This document shows positions 28,664-35,766 of a DNA stretch of 57,229 nucleotides, one piece after another. Position 1 is the stretch's first letter; each line of letters opens with the position of its first letter. A program made the position numbers and the translations under genes. Source of the stretch: Bacteroidales bacterium (GTDB taxonomy: Bacteria; Bacteroidota; Bacteroidia; Bacteroidales; Bacteroidaceae). Where the stretch lies: NCBI GenBank assembly GCA_015060885.1, contig SUXO01000011.1:1-57229 (forward strand), in the 5' to 3' direction. The notes beneath the pieces are model-generated. The model was not told the DNA's origin, searched no databases, and worked only from the letters and a program-made list of their open reading frames with translations.

Positions 28664-30151
28664 ATGAACTATCCTATTATAACTGCCCAGGAGGCAGCCT
28701 GCTACATTAACGACGGAGATGGTGTGGGTATAAGCGGTTTCACCCTTTCGGGAACTCCCAAGACCGTGTTGCCCGAAGTGGCAAAACGTGCCGAAGAGGC
28801 ACACGCTGCCGGCAAACCATTCAAAATTGACCTCTATTCGGGAGCATCGACAGGCGATGCCATCGACGGCATGCTCACCCGTGCCAATGCGATACGTTTC
28901 CGCGCTCCCTTCCTTTCGAACCCCACAGTGCGCAATGCTGTGAACAACAAGGAGCTGACTTACACCGACCTGCACCTCTCTATGATGGCACAGGACCTCC
29001 GATATGGCTATATGGGCAAGGTGAACGTGGCAATTCTGGAAGCTGTCGACATTACCCCCGACGGTAAAGTCTACCTTACAACAGCAGGCGGTATTGGCCA
29101 GACAGTGGCCAACCTTGCCGACAAAATAATAATAGAGCGCAACACCTATCACCACACGATAGGCCTGCACGACGTATATGAACCGGCCGACCCTCCCTGC
29201 CGCACCGAAATTCCCATCTACAAGGCCGATGACCGTGTGGGCAAGCCATATGTACAAGTGGACCCCAAGAAGGTAATAGGTATAGTCGAGGTGAATATGC
29301 CCAACGAGGTGGTGCTCTTTAAGGAGCTCGACGACGTTACACGCAAGATTGGCGAGAATGTTGTCGACTTCATCATAAGCGATATGAAGCGCGGCATTAT
29401 CCCCGCAAGCGGCCTGCCCATACAGAGCGGTATCGGCAACGTGGCCAACGCCGTGCTCAAAGGGCTTGAAAATGCCACAGAGATACCTCCTCTCTACCTC
29501 TACTCCGAAGTGTTGCAGGACTCTGTCATAAAACTTATGGAGCTTGGCAAGGTAAAGGCGGGCAGTACCTGTTCGCTCTCGCTCTCGCAGGAGTGCCTTT
29601 CACACGTTTACGACAACTTCGACTTCTTCCGCGACAAGCTCATACTTCGTCCTTCGGAGATATCGAACCACCCCGAAATAATACGCCGTCTGGGTATCAT
29701 CGCAATGAATACAGCCATTGAAGTTGACCTCTACGGCTGCGTGAACTCTTCACATATATGCGGTACACGCCTTATGAACGGTATCGGTGGTTCGGGCGAC
29801 TTCGCACGCAACGCATACATATCGATCTTCACCTGCCCCTCGACACAGAAGGGCGGCCAGATAAGTTCCATTGTTCCTATGGTTACACACGCCGACCACA
29901 CCGAACACGATGTACGCATTGTGGCTACCGAGTGGGGTGTTGCCGACCTGCGTGGCAAGGGACCCGACGAGCGTGCACAGCTCCTCATTGAAAAGTGTGC
30001 CCACCCTGCTTACAAGCAGCTCCTGTGGGACTATCTCAAAATATCGAAGAAGGGGCACGTTTCGCATAACATCGCAGCGGCTCTCGGTATGCACGCCACA
30101 TTTGAGCGTGAGGGCGATATGCGCCTCACCGATTGGAGTAAATTTGCATAA
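28664..30151 (+). CDS. Acetyl-CoA hydrolase / CoA-transferase family protein
   Basis: The 495-residue protein is a class I CoA-transferase of the acetyl-CoA hydrolase type, like succinyl-CoA:acetate CoA-transferase. Visible markers are GSTCSLS-like loops, the likely catalytic glutamate in LYSEVLQDS, GIGNVANAVL, and the glycine loop IGGSGDFARNAY near residue 380. In succinate and propionate producing gut bacteria such an enzyme moves CoA between short acids. The exact substrates cannot be read from the sequence. Confidence 0.9.
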   Translation: MNYPIITAQEAACYINDGDGVGISGFTLSGTPKTVLPEVAKRAEEAHAAGKPFKIDLYSGASTGDAIDGMLTRANAIRFRAPFLSNPTVRNAVNNKELTYTDLHLSMMAQDLRYGYMGKVNVAILEAVDITPDGKVYLTTAGGIGQTVANLADKIIIERNTYHHTIGLHDVYEPADPPCRTEIPIYKADDRVGKPYVQVDPKKVIGIVEVNMPNEVVLFKELDDVTRKIGENVVDFIISDMKRGIIPASGLPIQSGIGNVANAVLKGLENATEIPPLYLYSEVLQDSVIKLMELGKVKAGSTCSLSLSQECLSHVYDNFDFFRDKLILRPSEISNHPEIIRRLGIIAMNTAIEVDLYGCVNSSHICGTRLMNGIGGSGDFARNAYISIFTCPSTQKGGQISSIVPMVTHADHTEHDVRIVATEWGVADLRGKGPDERAQLLIEKCAHPAYKQLLWDYLKISKKGHVSHNIAAALGMHATFEREGDMRLTDWSKFA

Positions 30152-30166
30152 AAACAGTCGCAGCCG

Positions 30167-30700
30167 GTGAAAAAGAAATTAGTAACGGAAATGGGGCGTA
30201 TGGGGCGCGAAGAATTTCGCGCCTCCTCCAAGCTCCCCCTTACCGTGGTGCTCGACAATGTACGCAGCTTGCATAATGTGGGCTCGGTGTTCCGCACAAG
30301 CGATGCCTTTCGTGTGGAACGCATATTGTTGTGCGGCATAACGGCAACTCCCCCTGCTGCCGAAATCCACAAGACCGCGCTTGGTGCCGAGGATGTTGTG
30401 CCCTGGCAGCACTTTGCCGACACAATGGAGGCTGTCGCTCTCTTGAAGAGCGAGGGATACGATGTCTATTCGATAGAGCAGTGCGAGGGGAGCATTGCCC
30501 TGCAAGAATTTTCAACCCTTCCCGGCCGTCGCTATGCCGTTATTATGGGCAACGAGGTGAAGGGTGTTCAGCAACAGGTGGTCGATGCAAGCGACGGAGC
30601 AATAGAGATACCGCAATTCGGAACAAAACATTCGCTCAACGTATCGGTGACTGCCGGTATGGTAATTTGGGAGTTTGCCAAGAAACTTGGTTGGGTGTAA
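30167..30700 (+). CDS. SPOUT-family RNA methyltransferase (TrmH-like)
   Basis: The 177-residue protein is a TrmH-type SPOUT methyltransferase. Visible motifs are VLDNVRSLHNVGSVFRTSDA (motif 1), VIMGNEVKGV (motif 2) and the knot motif LNVSVTAGMVIWE (motif 3). It probably 2'-O-methylates a tRNA or rRNA; the target is unknown. The longest frame starts with GTG at 30167. An ATG at 30191 is an equal choice and would remove eight residues. It follows the CoA-transferase by 15 bp. Confidence 0.9.
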   Translation: MKKKLVTEMGRMGREEFRASSKLPLTVVLDNVRSLHNVGSVFRTSDAFRVERILLCGITATPPAAEIHKTALGAEDVVPWQHFADTMEAVALLKSEGYDVYSIEQCEGSIALQEFSTLPGRRYAVIMGNEVKGVQQQVVDASDGAIEIPQFGTKHSLNVSVTAGMVIWEFAKKLGWV

Positions 30701-30739
30701 TAATATAGGTGTTGCACCATAAATGTTTTTTCGCGTCTT

Positions 30740-30796
30740 TGTCATCTCGAACCTTATGCGAGAGATCCCTCGTCGCTTTGCTCTGTCGGGATGACA
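30740..30796. repeat. GTCAT-type intergenic repeat
   Basis: The element runs from TGTCATCTCGAACC to GGGATGACA, with terminal inverted TGTCAT/ATGACA and an inner GAGAGATCCCTCGTCGC. It is the second member of the family at 27736-27806 and lies between convergent genes (30701-30841), where it may also help end transcription. Confidence 0.65.
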
Positions 30797-30841
30797 TTGA
30801 CATAAAGAACCCTGGCTAACTGCTATATTTTTCTTAATTTA

Positions 30842-31447
30842 TTATAACTGCCCATTGACCACAAGGATAACCACGCGTTCAATGAGGAAATCCTCGCCTG
30901 TGGGGTCGTATGTCTTTTTAAGGCTTGCACCGAAGAGCGATGCAAAAGACTGGTAGAACACAGCCTTGAATGTTCCCATAAAGAGTTTTATGAGCTGGTA
31001 GGCGTTCTGGTCGCACTCGCGGTCGATGAGTTTTATGAGAAGCTTGCCCTGTCGCAGGGTGAGCCTCTTCATTCTTGGGGTGTATATATCTTTCAGCTCC
31101 TTTTCCTTCTCGTCGAGGTAGCGGTTGCGCGCCTTCTTGTCGGGCAGGGTGGCAAGGTGCGCTTCGGTGCGGTGTATAATGTCGCGTATCTCAATCGCAA
31201 GCGGAATGGTCTTTTTCACATCCCTCACCAGACGGTCGTAATATCTTTGCTGCCTGTTGTTCTTGAAAATGAGCGGAGCATAGGCATAATAGGTGGGCAG
31301 TGTTATGTGAGGGATTTTCTCGCCGTCGTAGTCGCTCACTCCCACCATCCATTTTTCGCTCCCGTCTATGCTAATCCTTTTTTGTGCCACGCAGGGCAGT
31401 GCGCAGTGGAACAACAGCAGTGTAATTATGGTCAATGCCTTTTTCAT
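30842..31447 (-). CDS. DUF4294-like exported protein
   Basis: The 201-residue protein has a signal peptide (MKKALTIITLLLFHCALPCVAQ) and resembles the DUF4294 family of Bacteroidota in its IPHITLPTYYAYAPL stretch and the long helical part KNNRQQRYYDRLVRDVKKTIPLA. The role of this family is unknown. It is convergent with the methyltransferase and divergent from the LOG-family gene, so it is probably transcribed alone. Confidence 0.72.
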   Translation of the reverse strand: MKKALTIITLLLFHCALPCVAQKRISIDGSEKWMVGVSDYDGEKIPHITLPTYYAYAPLIFKNNRQQRYYDRLVRDVKKTIPLAIEIRDIIHRTEAHLATLPDKKARNRYLDEKEKELKDIYTPRMKRLTLRQGKLLIKLIDRECDQNAYQLIKLFMGTFKAVFYQSFASLFGASLKKTYDPTGEDFLIERVVILVVNGQL

Positions 31448-31539
31448 CGTGGCAAAAATAAGTCAAATAAATATTACTTTGTGTTCTTTCCTTCTTAAAA
31501 AAGAAAAAATAGCTATATTAGCCAAATAATGTGATTTTT

Positions 31540-32079
31540 ATGAAAAGTATAGCTGTTTTCTGTGCCGCATCCGACGCTGTTGCTCCCTGTTATGTGCAGG
31601 CCGCACGCGAGGTGGGCACTCTCATTGGAGAAATGGGTTGCGAACTTGTGTATGGCGGTGCCCGTGCCGGGCTTATGGAAACAACGGCAGCGGCTGCAAA
31701 GGAGGCCGGTGCCCGCGTAGTGGGTGTTGTGCCCCTTGTGCTCGAAGAGCGTAACCGTGTGAGCGCACTGCTCGACGAAAAGGTACACACCCGCAATTTG
31801 AGCGAGCGCAAGGACATTATGGTGCAGCGCAGCGATGTGCTTGTGGCCCTGCCGGGTGGCATAGGCACGCTCGACGAGGTGTTCCACACAATGGCGGCGG
31901 CCACCATTGGCTACCACAGCAAGCGCGTGGTTCTCTATAATGCAAACGGCTTTTGGGAACCGCTCCTGGGCGTGTTGCGGCAGATGTCGCAGAGTGCCTT
32001 CGTGCGCGGAAATCTCGACGATTTTCTTGTGGTGGCAGGTGATATTGAAGAAGTCAAAAGAATAATAGAAGAAGCATAG
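31540..32079 (+). CDS. LOG-family protein (nucleoside 5'-monophosphate phosphoribohydrolase)
   Basis: The 179-residue protein has the LOG signature PGGIGTLDEVF near residue 107, an N-terminal IAVFCAAS and YGGARAGLM. LOG proteins cut the base from nucleoside 5'-monophosphates (cytokinin riboside phosphate in plants; AMP in some bacteria), giving ribose 5-phosphate. Older labels such as lysine decarboxylase for this family are wrong. The start is the ATG at 31540. A GTG at 31531 is less likely. The PfkB kinase follows after 9 bp. Confidence 0.9.
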   Translation: MKSIAVFCAASDAVAPCYVQAAREVGTLIGEMGCELVYGGARAGLMETTAAAAKEAGARVVGVVPLVLEERNRVSALLDEKVHTRNLSERKDIMVQRSDVLVALPGGIGTLDEVFHTMAAATIGYHSKRVVLYNANGFWEPLLGVLRQMSQSAFVRGNLDDFLVVAGDIEEVKRIIEEA

Positions 32080-32084
32080 GAGGG
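32078..32084 (+). promoter_or_regulatory. Strong ribosome binding site before the PfkB kinase
   Basis: AGGAGGG lies 4 bp before the ATG at 32089 and overlaps the stop codon of the LOG-family gene. Such a near-perfect Shine-Dalgarno site is unusual here, as most starts in the window have none. It supports translation coupled to the upstream gene. Confidence 0.65.
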
Positions 32085-32088
32085 TATT

Positions 32089-33012
32089 ATGGGAAAGGTT
32101 TTTGGCATAGGCGAAACGGTGTTCGATATTCTGTTTAAGGAGAATGCTCCGGTGGGTGCAGTACCCGGCGGTTCGGTCTATAACAGCATAGTGTCGCTGG
32201 GGCGTGTGGGCGTTCCCGCCGCCTTCATAAGCGAGGTGGGCAACGACCGTGTGGGCGAAATAATTGTGGAGCACCTGCGCGACAGCGGTGTCGACACCAC
32301 AGCCATTTGCTGTTTTGCCGACGGCAAGTCGCCCCTATCCCTTGCGTTCCTCAATGAGCAGGGCGATGCCGACTACATCTTCTACAAGGACTATCCCGCC
32401 AACCGCCTTGCGGTGGAGTTCCCCACACTCACGAAAGACGACATTGTGCTTTGCGGCTCCTACTTTGTGCTGAACCCCGTGCTGCGCAGCAAGGTAAAAC
32501 CCTTTCTGCAAAAGGCACGCGAGCAGGGTGCAACCATATATTACGACATAAACTTTCGCCGTAACCACATACACGAGCGCGAGGCACTTTTGCCCGCAAT
32601 CATCGAGAATATGGAACTCGCAACCATTGTGCGCGGTTCGGCCGACGACTTCCGCTACCTCTTCGACACTGCCGACGGTGCCGAAATATACACATCGCAC
32701 ATAGCCCCGCACTGCAAGAATTTCATTTTCACTGCCGGCAGCGGCCCTGTAACCCTCTTTACCCCATCGTTCACGGCACAATACCCTGTGGAGCAGGTGC
32801 AGGTACGCAGCACCGTGGGTGCCGGCGACAACTTCAATGCCGGCGTGGTTTATGGTTTGTGGCGCGGAGGTATAGGGCACGGCAATGTGCCGGCATTATC
32901 ACGTGATGAGTGGGACAAAATTATGCGTTACGGGCTACGTTTCAGTGCCCACGCCTGCACGCTTCTCGAAAATTATGTCGACAAAGAGTGGGCAGCGCGT
33001 TGTGTGCATTAG
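32089..33012 (+). CDS. PfkB-family carbohydrate kinase
   Basis: The 307-residue ribokinase-like protein shows the N-terminal GETVFDILF, GGSVYNSIVSLGRVG (first PfkB signature) and STVGAGDNFNAGVVYGL (second signature, with the catalytic aspartate). It phosphorylates a sugar or nucleoside with ATP; the substrate cannot be told. It follows the LOG-family gene directly, so a role in nucleoside or ribose salvage is a reasonable guess. Confidence 0.9.
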   Translation: MGKVFGIGETVFDILFKENAPVGAVPGGSVYNSIVSLGRVGVPAAFISEVGNDRVGEIIVEHLRDSGVDTTAICCFADGKSPLSLAFLNEQGDADYIFYKDYPANRLAVEFPTLTKDDIVLCGSYFVLNPVLRSKVKPFLQKAREQGATIYYDINFRRNHIHEREALLPAIIENMELATIVRGSADDFRYLFDTADGAEIYTSHIAPHCKNFIFTAGSGPVTLFTPSFTAQYPVEQVQVRSTVGAGDNFNAGVVYGLWRGGIGHGNVPALSRDEWDKIMRYGLRFSAHACTLLENYVDKEWAARCVH

Positions 33013-33049
33013 TGAGCAAGATATTAACCAATAAATAGAACATAAAGCT

Positions 33050-35536
33050 ATGAAAAAGATTTGCTTCTTTCTTCTTGCCCTCCTTGTTGTATTCACCTCT
33101 TGCAGTAGCGGTGGCGAAGAAGAAAGTTTGTCAATGCCATCTATCGACGGCGAAACAATACAGATAACCCCCACAAGCAGCCTTGCGTTCGAAGGCGCAG
33201 GCGGGTCGGAGATACTGACAATAACATCGCCTGGCGATTGGGAAATAGACGAAATTCCCGAGTGGCTCACCGTCACCCCGGCAAGTGGAAATAGTGACGA
33301 TAAGGTAACAATAGTTTGCGGGGAAAATGCTACTCCCGACGACCGCACAGCCACACTCATTGTTAATAGCGGAGGAATAGCAACCACAATAACCGTTACA
33401 CAATATGGAACAATAGAAACAAACTACATCGATATGAAATTCGATGACAGCGATGTTGAATACTCCTACAATGAGCAAAATGGCGATCTATCCGTAACCT
33501 ATCCTGCCGGAGATATTCCCGCAGTGGGTGAGCAGAACGCAATAGTGCTCCCCGCCGAGTTTGGCTATGACATTCGCGTAGTAGAGAGTGTGGAGATAGA
33601 TGGCAATGTGGTGAAAATGACTACCATGCAAGGTAATATGGCCGACCTTTTCCGCGATATAACCTTCACTCTTGTTACCGACCCTTATTCGCCCACCCGT
33701 GCAGCCGACGGCACACGCATCATCACTCCCGTGGCAAGCGGCTACATCGACAGCGAGGGAATTTATCACGAAGAGTACGGCACTCGTGCAGAATATACCT
33801 ATGAAAAAGAACTTTGGAGTTGTAATCTCAATTTTAATGGTGAAAATATATACAATAGTTCAGCCGGCAGAGTTTATTGGGAGGAATGCTCTTTTAACGC
33901 CGAACTTAACGGTGAATTTACTTTTGGCTTCGGAAAGAAAGAGATTATAGGCAAAAAGTTTCCCATTGGCGACCTTAACAAATTTGGTTACAGAGTGAAA
34001 GGCGAAGTTGGTGCAGATATGAAACTCCACTATAATCTTAAAGGAGCATTCTCGCAAAAAGGAGACGAAATAATAAAATACAATGTACTGCCAACCGGTG
34101 TAGTCCGTTTCCTCGTTGGCGGAGTTCCCGTGGTAATCCTCACATACACCCACTTGGGTAAACAACACTCTTTTGAGGCGGAAGGCAATGTCGACATTAC
34201 CGCCGGCGTTAAGTTTGGTAACGAAATGAGCATAGGCCTCGATTGGACACCCGACGATGGAGTTGTACAACATAAGTCGATTACTCCTATTTTCGACGTG
34301 TACCACCCCACACTCGAAGCACAAGCATCGGCAATGGCAAAGGTATCATACTATCCACAAGTGGAGATTGGTATATATAAGTTCATAGGTCCCTGGTTCG
34401 AACCACGCCCTTATTTAAAAGACGAAATAGAAGCAGGCCTGCGTGTATCTACCGACGGTAAAAACCATATAGGCTGGAAGAATGAACTATTCAGCGGCCT
34501 TGACCTTCGTATGGGGCTTAAACTCGATTTTGGAATGTTTGATAAAGAAGTATGGAGGTCGAGTGTGATGAATATCACTGATAACCTGCTTTTTACATCT
34601 CCTAACCGCATAACAAAGTTATCGCCCGAGGATGGAATAAAAGTGGAGAAGGGCAAGGCTGTAACAGCCGAATTTCTTATTGAGTCCTATTGCCCTGTAA
34701 ACAAAAAGTGTTACCCCTGCCCGGCTGCACTCGTTAATTTTGAAGCAGAGTGTGGCGAACTTAACACCCCTGTTGCCATAGCCGATATAAACGGAAAGGT
34801 TTCCGTAGAGTGGACACCGCAACCCACCGCCACTCGCGCAGCAAAAGAAAAAGAGAGTAAACTCACAGCAAGCATAGTTGACAAAAATGGCAAAGCGATA
34901 GATGAAGAAACGCTGACAATAAAAACAGAAGCAGAAGGTGTGTGCGATAATGAAAATCACGTTCACGCAGTTGACCTTGGTCTCTCTGTTAAATGGGCCT
35001 CGTGCAATGTGGGTGCCACCGCTCCCGAAGAGTACGGCGGTTATTATGCTTGGGGTGAAACCGAGGAAAAAAGCGACTACTCTTGGGATACCTATAAATA
35101 TTGTAACGGCACTTCTTTTCCTTCTTCAATGACCAAATACTGCACAATCAGCAATCATGTCACCGTGGACAACAAAACCACCCTTGAAGCAAGTGACGAT
35201 GTAGCCACCGTTAAATGTGGCGGCTCTTGGCGAATGCCCACAAGAGCCGAGCAAGACGAATTACGCAACAACTGCACCTGGCAATGGACCACCCTTAACG
35301 GCGTTGACGGTTACCGCGCAACCGGCCCCAACGGCAACAGCATCTTCCTGCCCGCTGCGGGCTACCGCAACGGTACGGAAGTCAACAGCCGGGGCTCCAA
35401 CGGCTACTATTGGTCGAGTTCGTTGGATAGCGGTAGCAGCAACTGCGCTTACAGCTTGGTCTTCGGCAGCGGCGGCTGCGAGTGGCTCATCGACTACCGC
35501 GACGGCGGCCTCACGGTGCGCCCTGTTTGCCCATAA
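33050..35536 (+). CDS. BACON-domain lipoprotein with C-terminal FISUMP-like domain
   Basis: The 828-residue protein has a lipoprotein signal (LVVFTSCSSGG, cysteine near residue 19). A BACON domain follows at about residues 40-118 (ITSPGDWEIDEIPEWLTVTP, ending TITVTQYG). The middle is a long beta-rich part without a family I can name, with a Big-like segment at about 530-630. The last 185 residues are FISUMP-like (VDLGLSVKWASCNVGA, WRMPTRAEQDEL, GYYWSSSL, LTVRPV). Domains of this kind adopt C-type-lectin-like folds and are often surface binders. Base and codon use change inside the gene: the first part is A-rich, the last 250 bp GC-rich. A hairpin follows at 35546. Confidence 0.85.
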   Translation: MKKICFFLLALLVVFTSCSSGGEEESLSMPSIDGETIQITPTSSLAFEGAGGSEILTITSPGDWEIDEIPEWLTVTPASGNSDDKVTIVCGENATPDDRTATLIVNSGGIATTITVTQYGTIETNYIDMKFDDSDVEYSYNEQNGDLSVTYPAGDIPAVGEQNAIVLPAEFGYDIRVVESVEIDGNVVKMTTMQGNMADLFRDITFTLVTDPYSPTRAADGTRIITPVASGYIDSEGIYHEEYGTRAEYTYEKELWSCNLNFNGENIYNSSAGRVYWEECSFNAELNGEFTFGFGKKEIIGKKFPIGDLNKFGYRVKGEVGADMKLHYNLKGAFSQKGDEIIKYNVLPTGVVRFLVGGVPVVILTYTHLGKQHSFEAEGNVDITAGVKFGNEMSIGLDWTPDDGVVQHKSITPIFDVYHPTLEAQASAMAKVSYYPQVEIGIYKFIGPWFEPRPYLKDEIEAGLRVSTDGKNHIGWKNELFSGLDLRMGLKLDFGMFDKEVWRSSVMNITDNLLFTSPNRITKLSPEDGIKVEKGKAVTAEFLIESYCPVNKKCYPCPAALVNFEAECGELNTPVAIADINGKVSVEWTPQPTATRAAKEKESKLTASIVDKNGKAIDEETLTIKTEAEGVCDNENHVHAVDLGLSVKWASCNVGATAPEEYGGYYAWGETEEKSDYSWDTYKYCNGTSFPSSMTKYCTISNHVTVDNKTTLEASDDVATVKCGGSWRMPTRAEQDELRNNCTWQWTTLNGVDGYRATGPNGNSIFLPAAGYRNGTEVNSRGSNGYYWSSSLDSGSSNCAYSLVFGSGGCEWLIDYRDGGLTVRPVCP

Positions 35537-35545
35537 ACAACCCAT

Positions 35546-35568
35546 AAATCCCGGTTCTGCCGGGATTT
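35546..35568 (+). terminator. Terminator after the BACON/FISUMP gene
   Basis: A perfect 9-bp stem (AAATCCCGG with CCGGGATTT) and a 5-nt loop are followed by ATTTGTTA. It starts 10 bp past the stop codon. Confidence 0.75.
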
Positions 35569-35599
35569 ATTTGTTATAGTGCCCTTAATAGGGATTGCC

Positions 35600-35625
35600 G
35601 TAGGGGTGCATCGGTCTGCCCCTAC
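35600..35625. repeat. GTAGGGG/CCCCTAC hairpin
   Basis: GTAGGGG (35600-35606) and CCCCTAC (35619-35625) form a 7-bp stem around a 12-nt loop. A half site, GACGCCCCTAC, is at about 3518-3528. Motifs of the GTAGGGGCG type are scattered between genes in many bacteria. Confidence 0.5.
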
Positions 35626-35725
35626 ACTGCGCGTTTGTTTTTGTCGGTGGTAGAGTTATCTCTATATTATTACCTAATTTGAAATACTCTCCCCACATCC
35701 TTGCAACCCGTTTGCAGAAAATAAA

Positions 35726-35759
35726 TATTACTTTCGCGGTGTAAATTGCGAAAGTAATA
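35726..35759 (+). promoter_or_regulatory. 12-bp dyad just before the metal-efflux operon
   Basis: TATTACTTTCGC (35726-35737) and GCGAAAGTAATA (35748-35759) are perfect inverted repeats around a 10-bp centre, ending 7 bp before the adaptor ATG. The left arm contains TACTTTCG, one base off the TAnnTTTG -7 box. The dyad could be a repressor operator over the promoter, or an RNA hairpin that hides the translation start. No metal-sensor regulator gene lies next to it. Confidence 0.55.
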
Positions 35760-35766
35760 AGTTATT

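Noticed and set aside
31540-32079. Lysine decarboxylase or DNA-processing protein as the identity of the LOG-family gene
   Set aside because: The PGGIGTLDE motif marks the LOG phosphoribohydrolase group, and the older decarboxylase label for this family is a known error.
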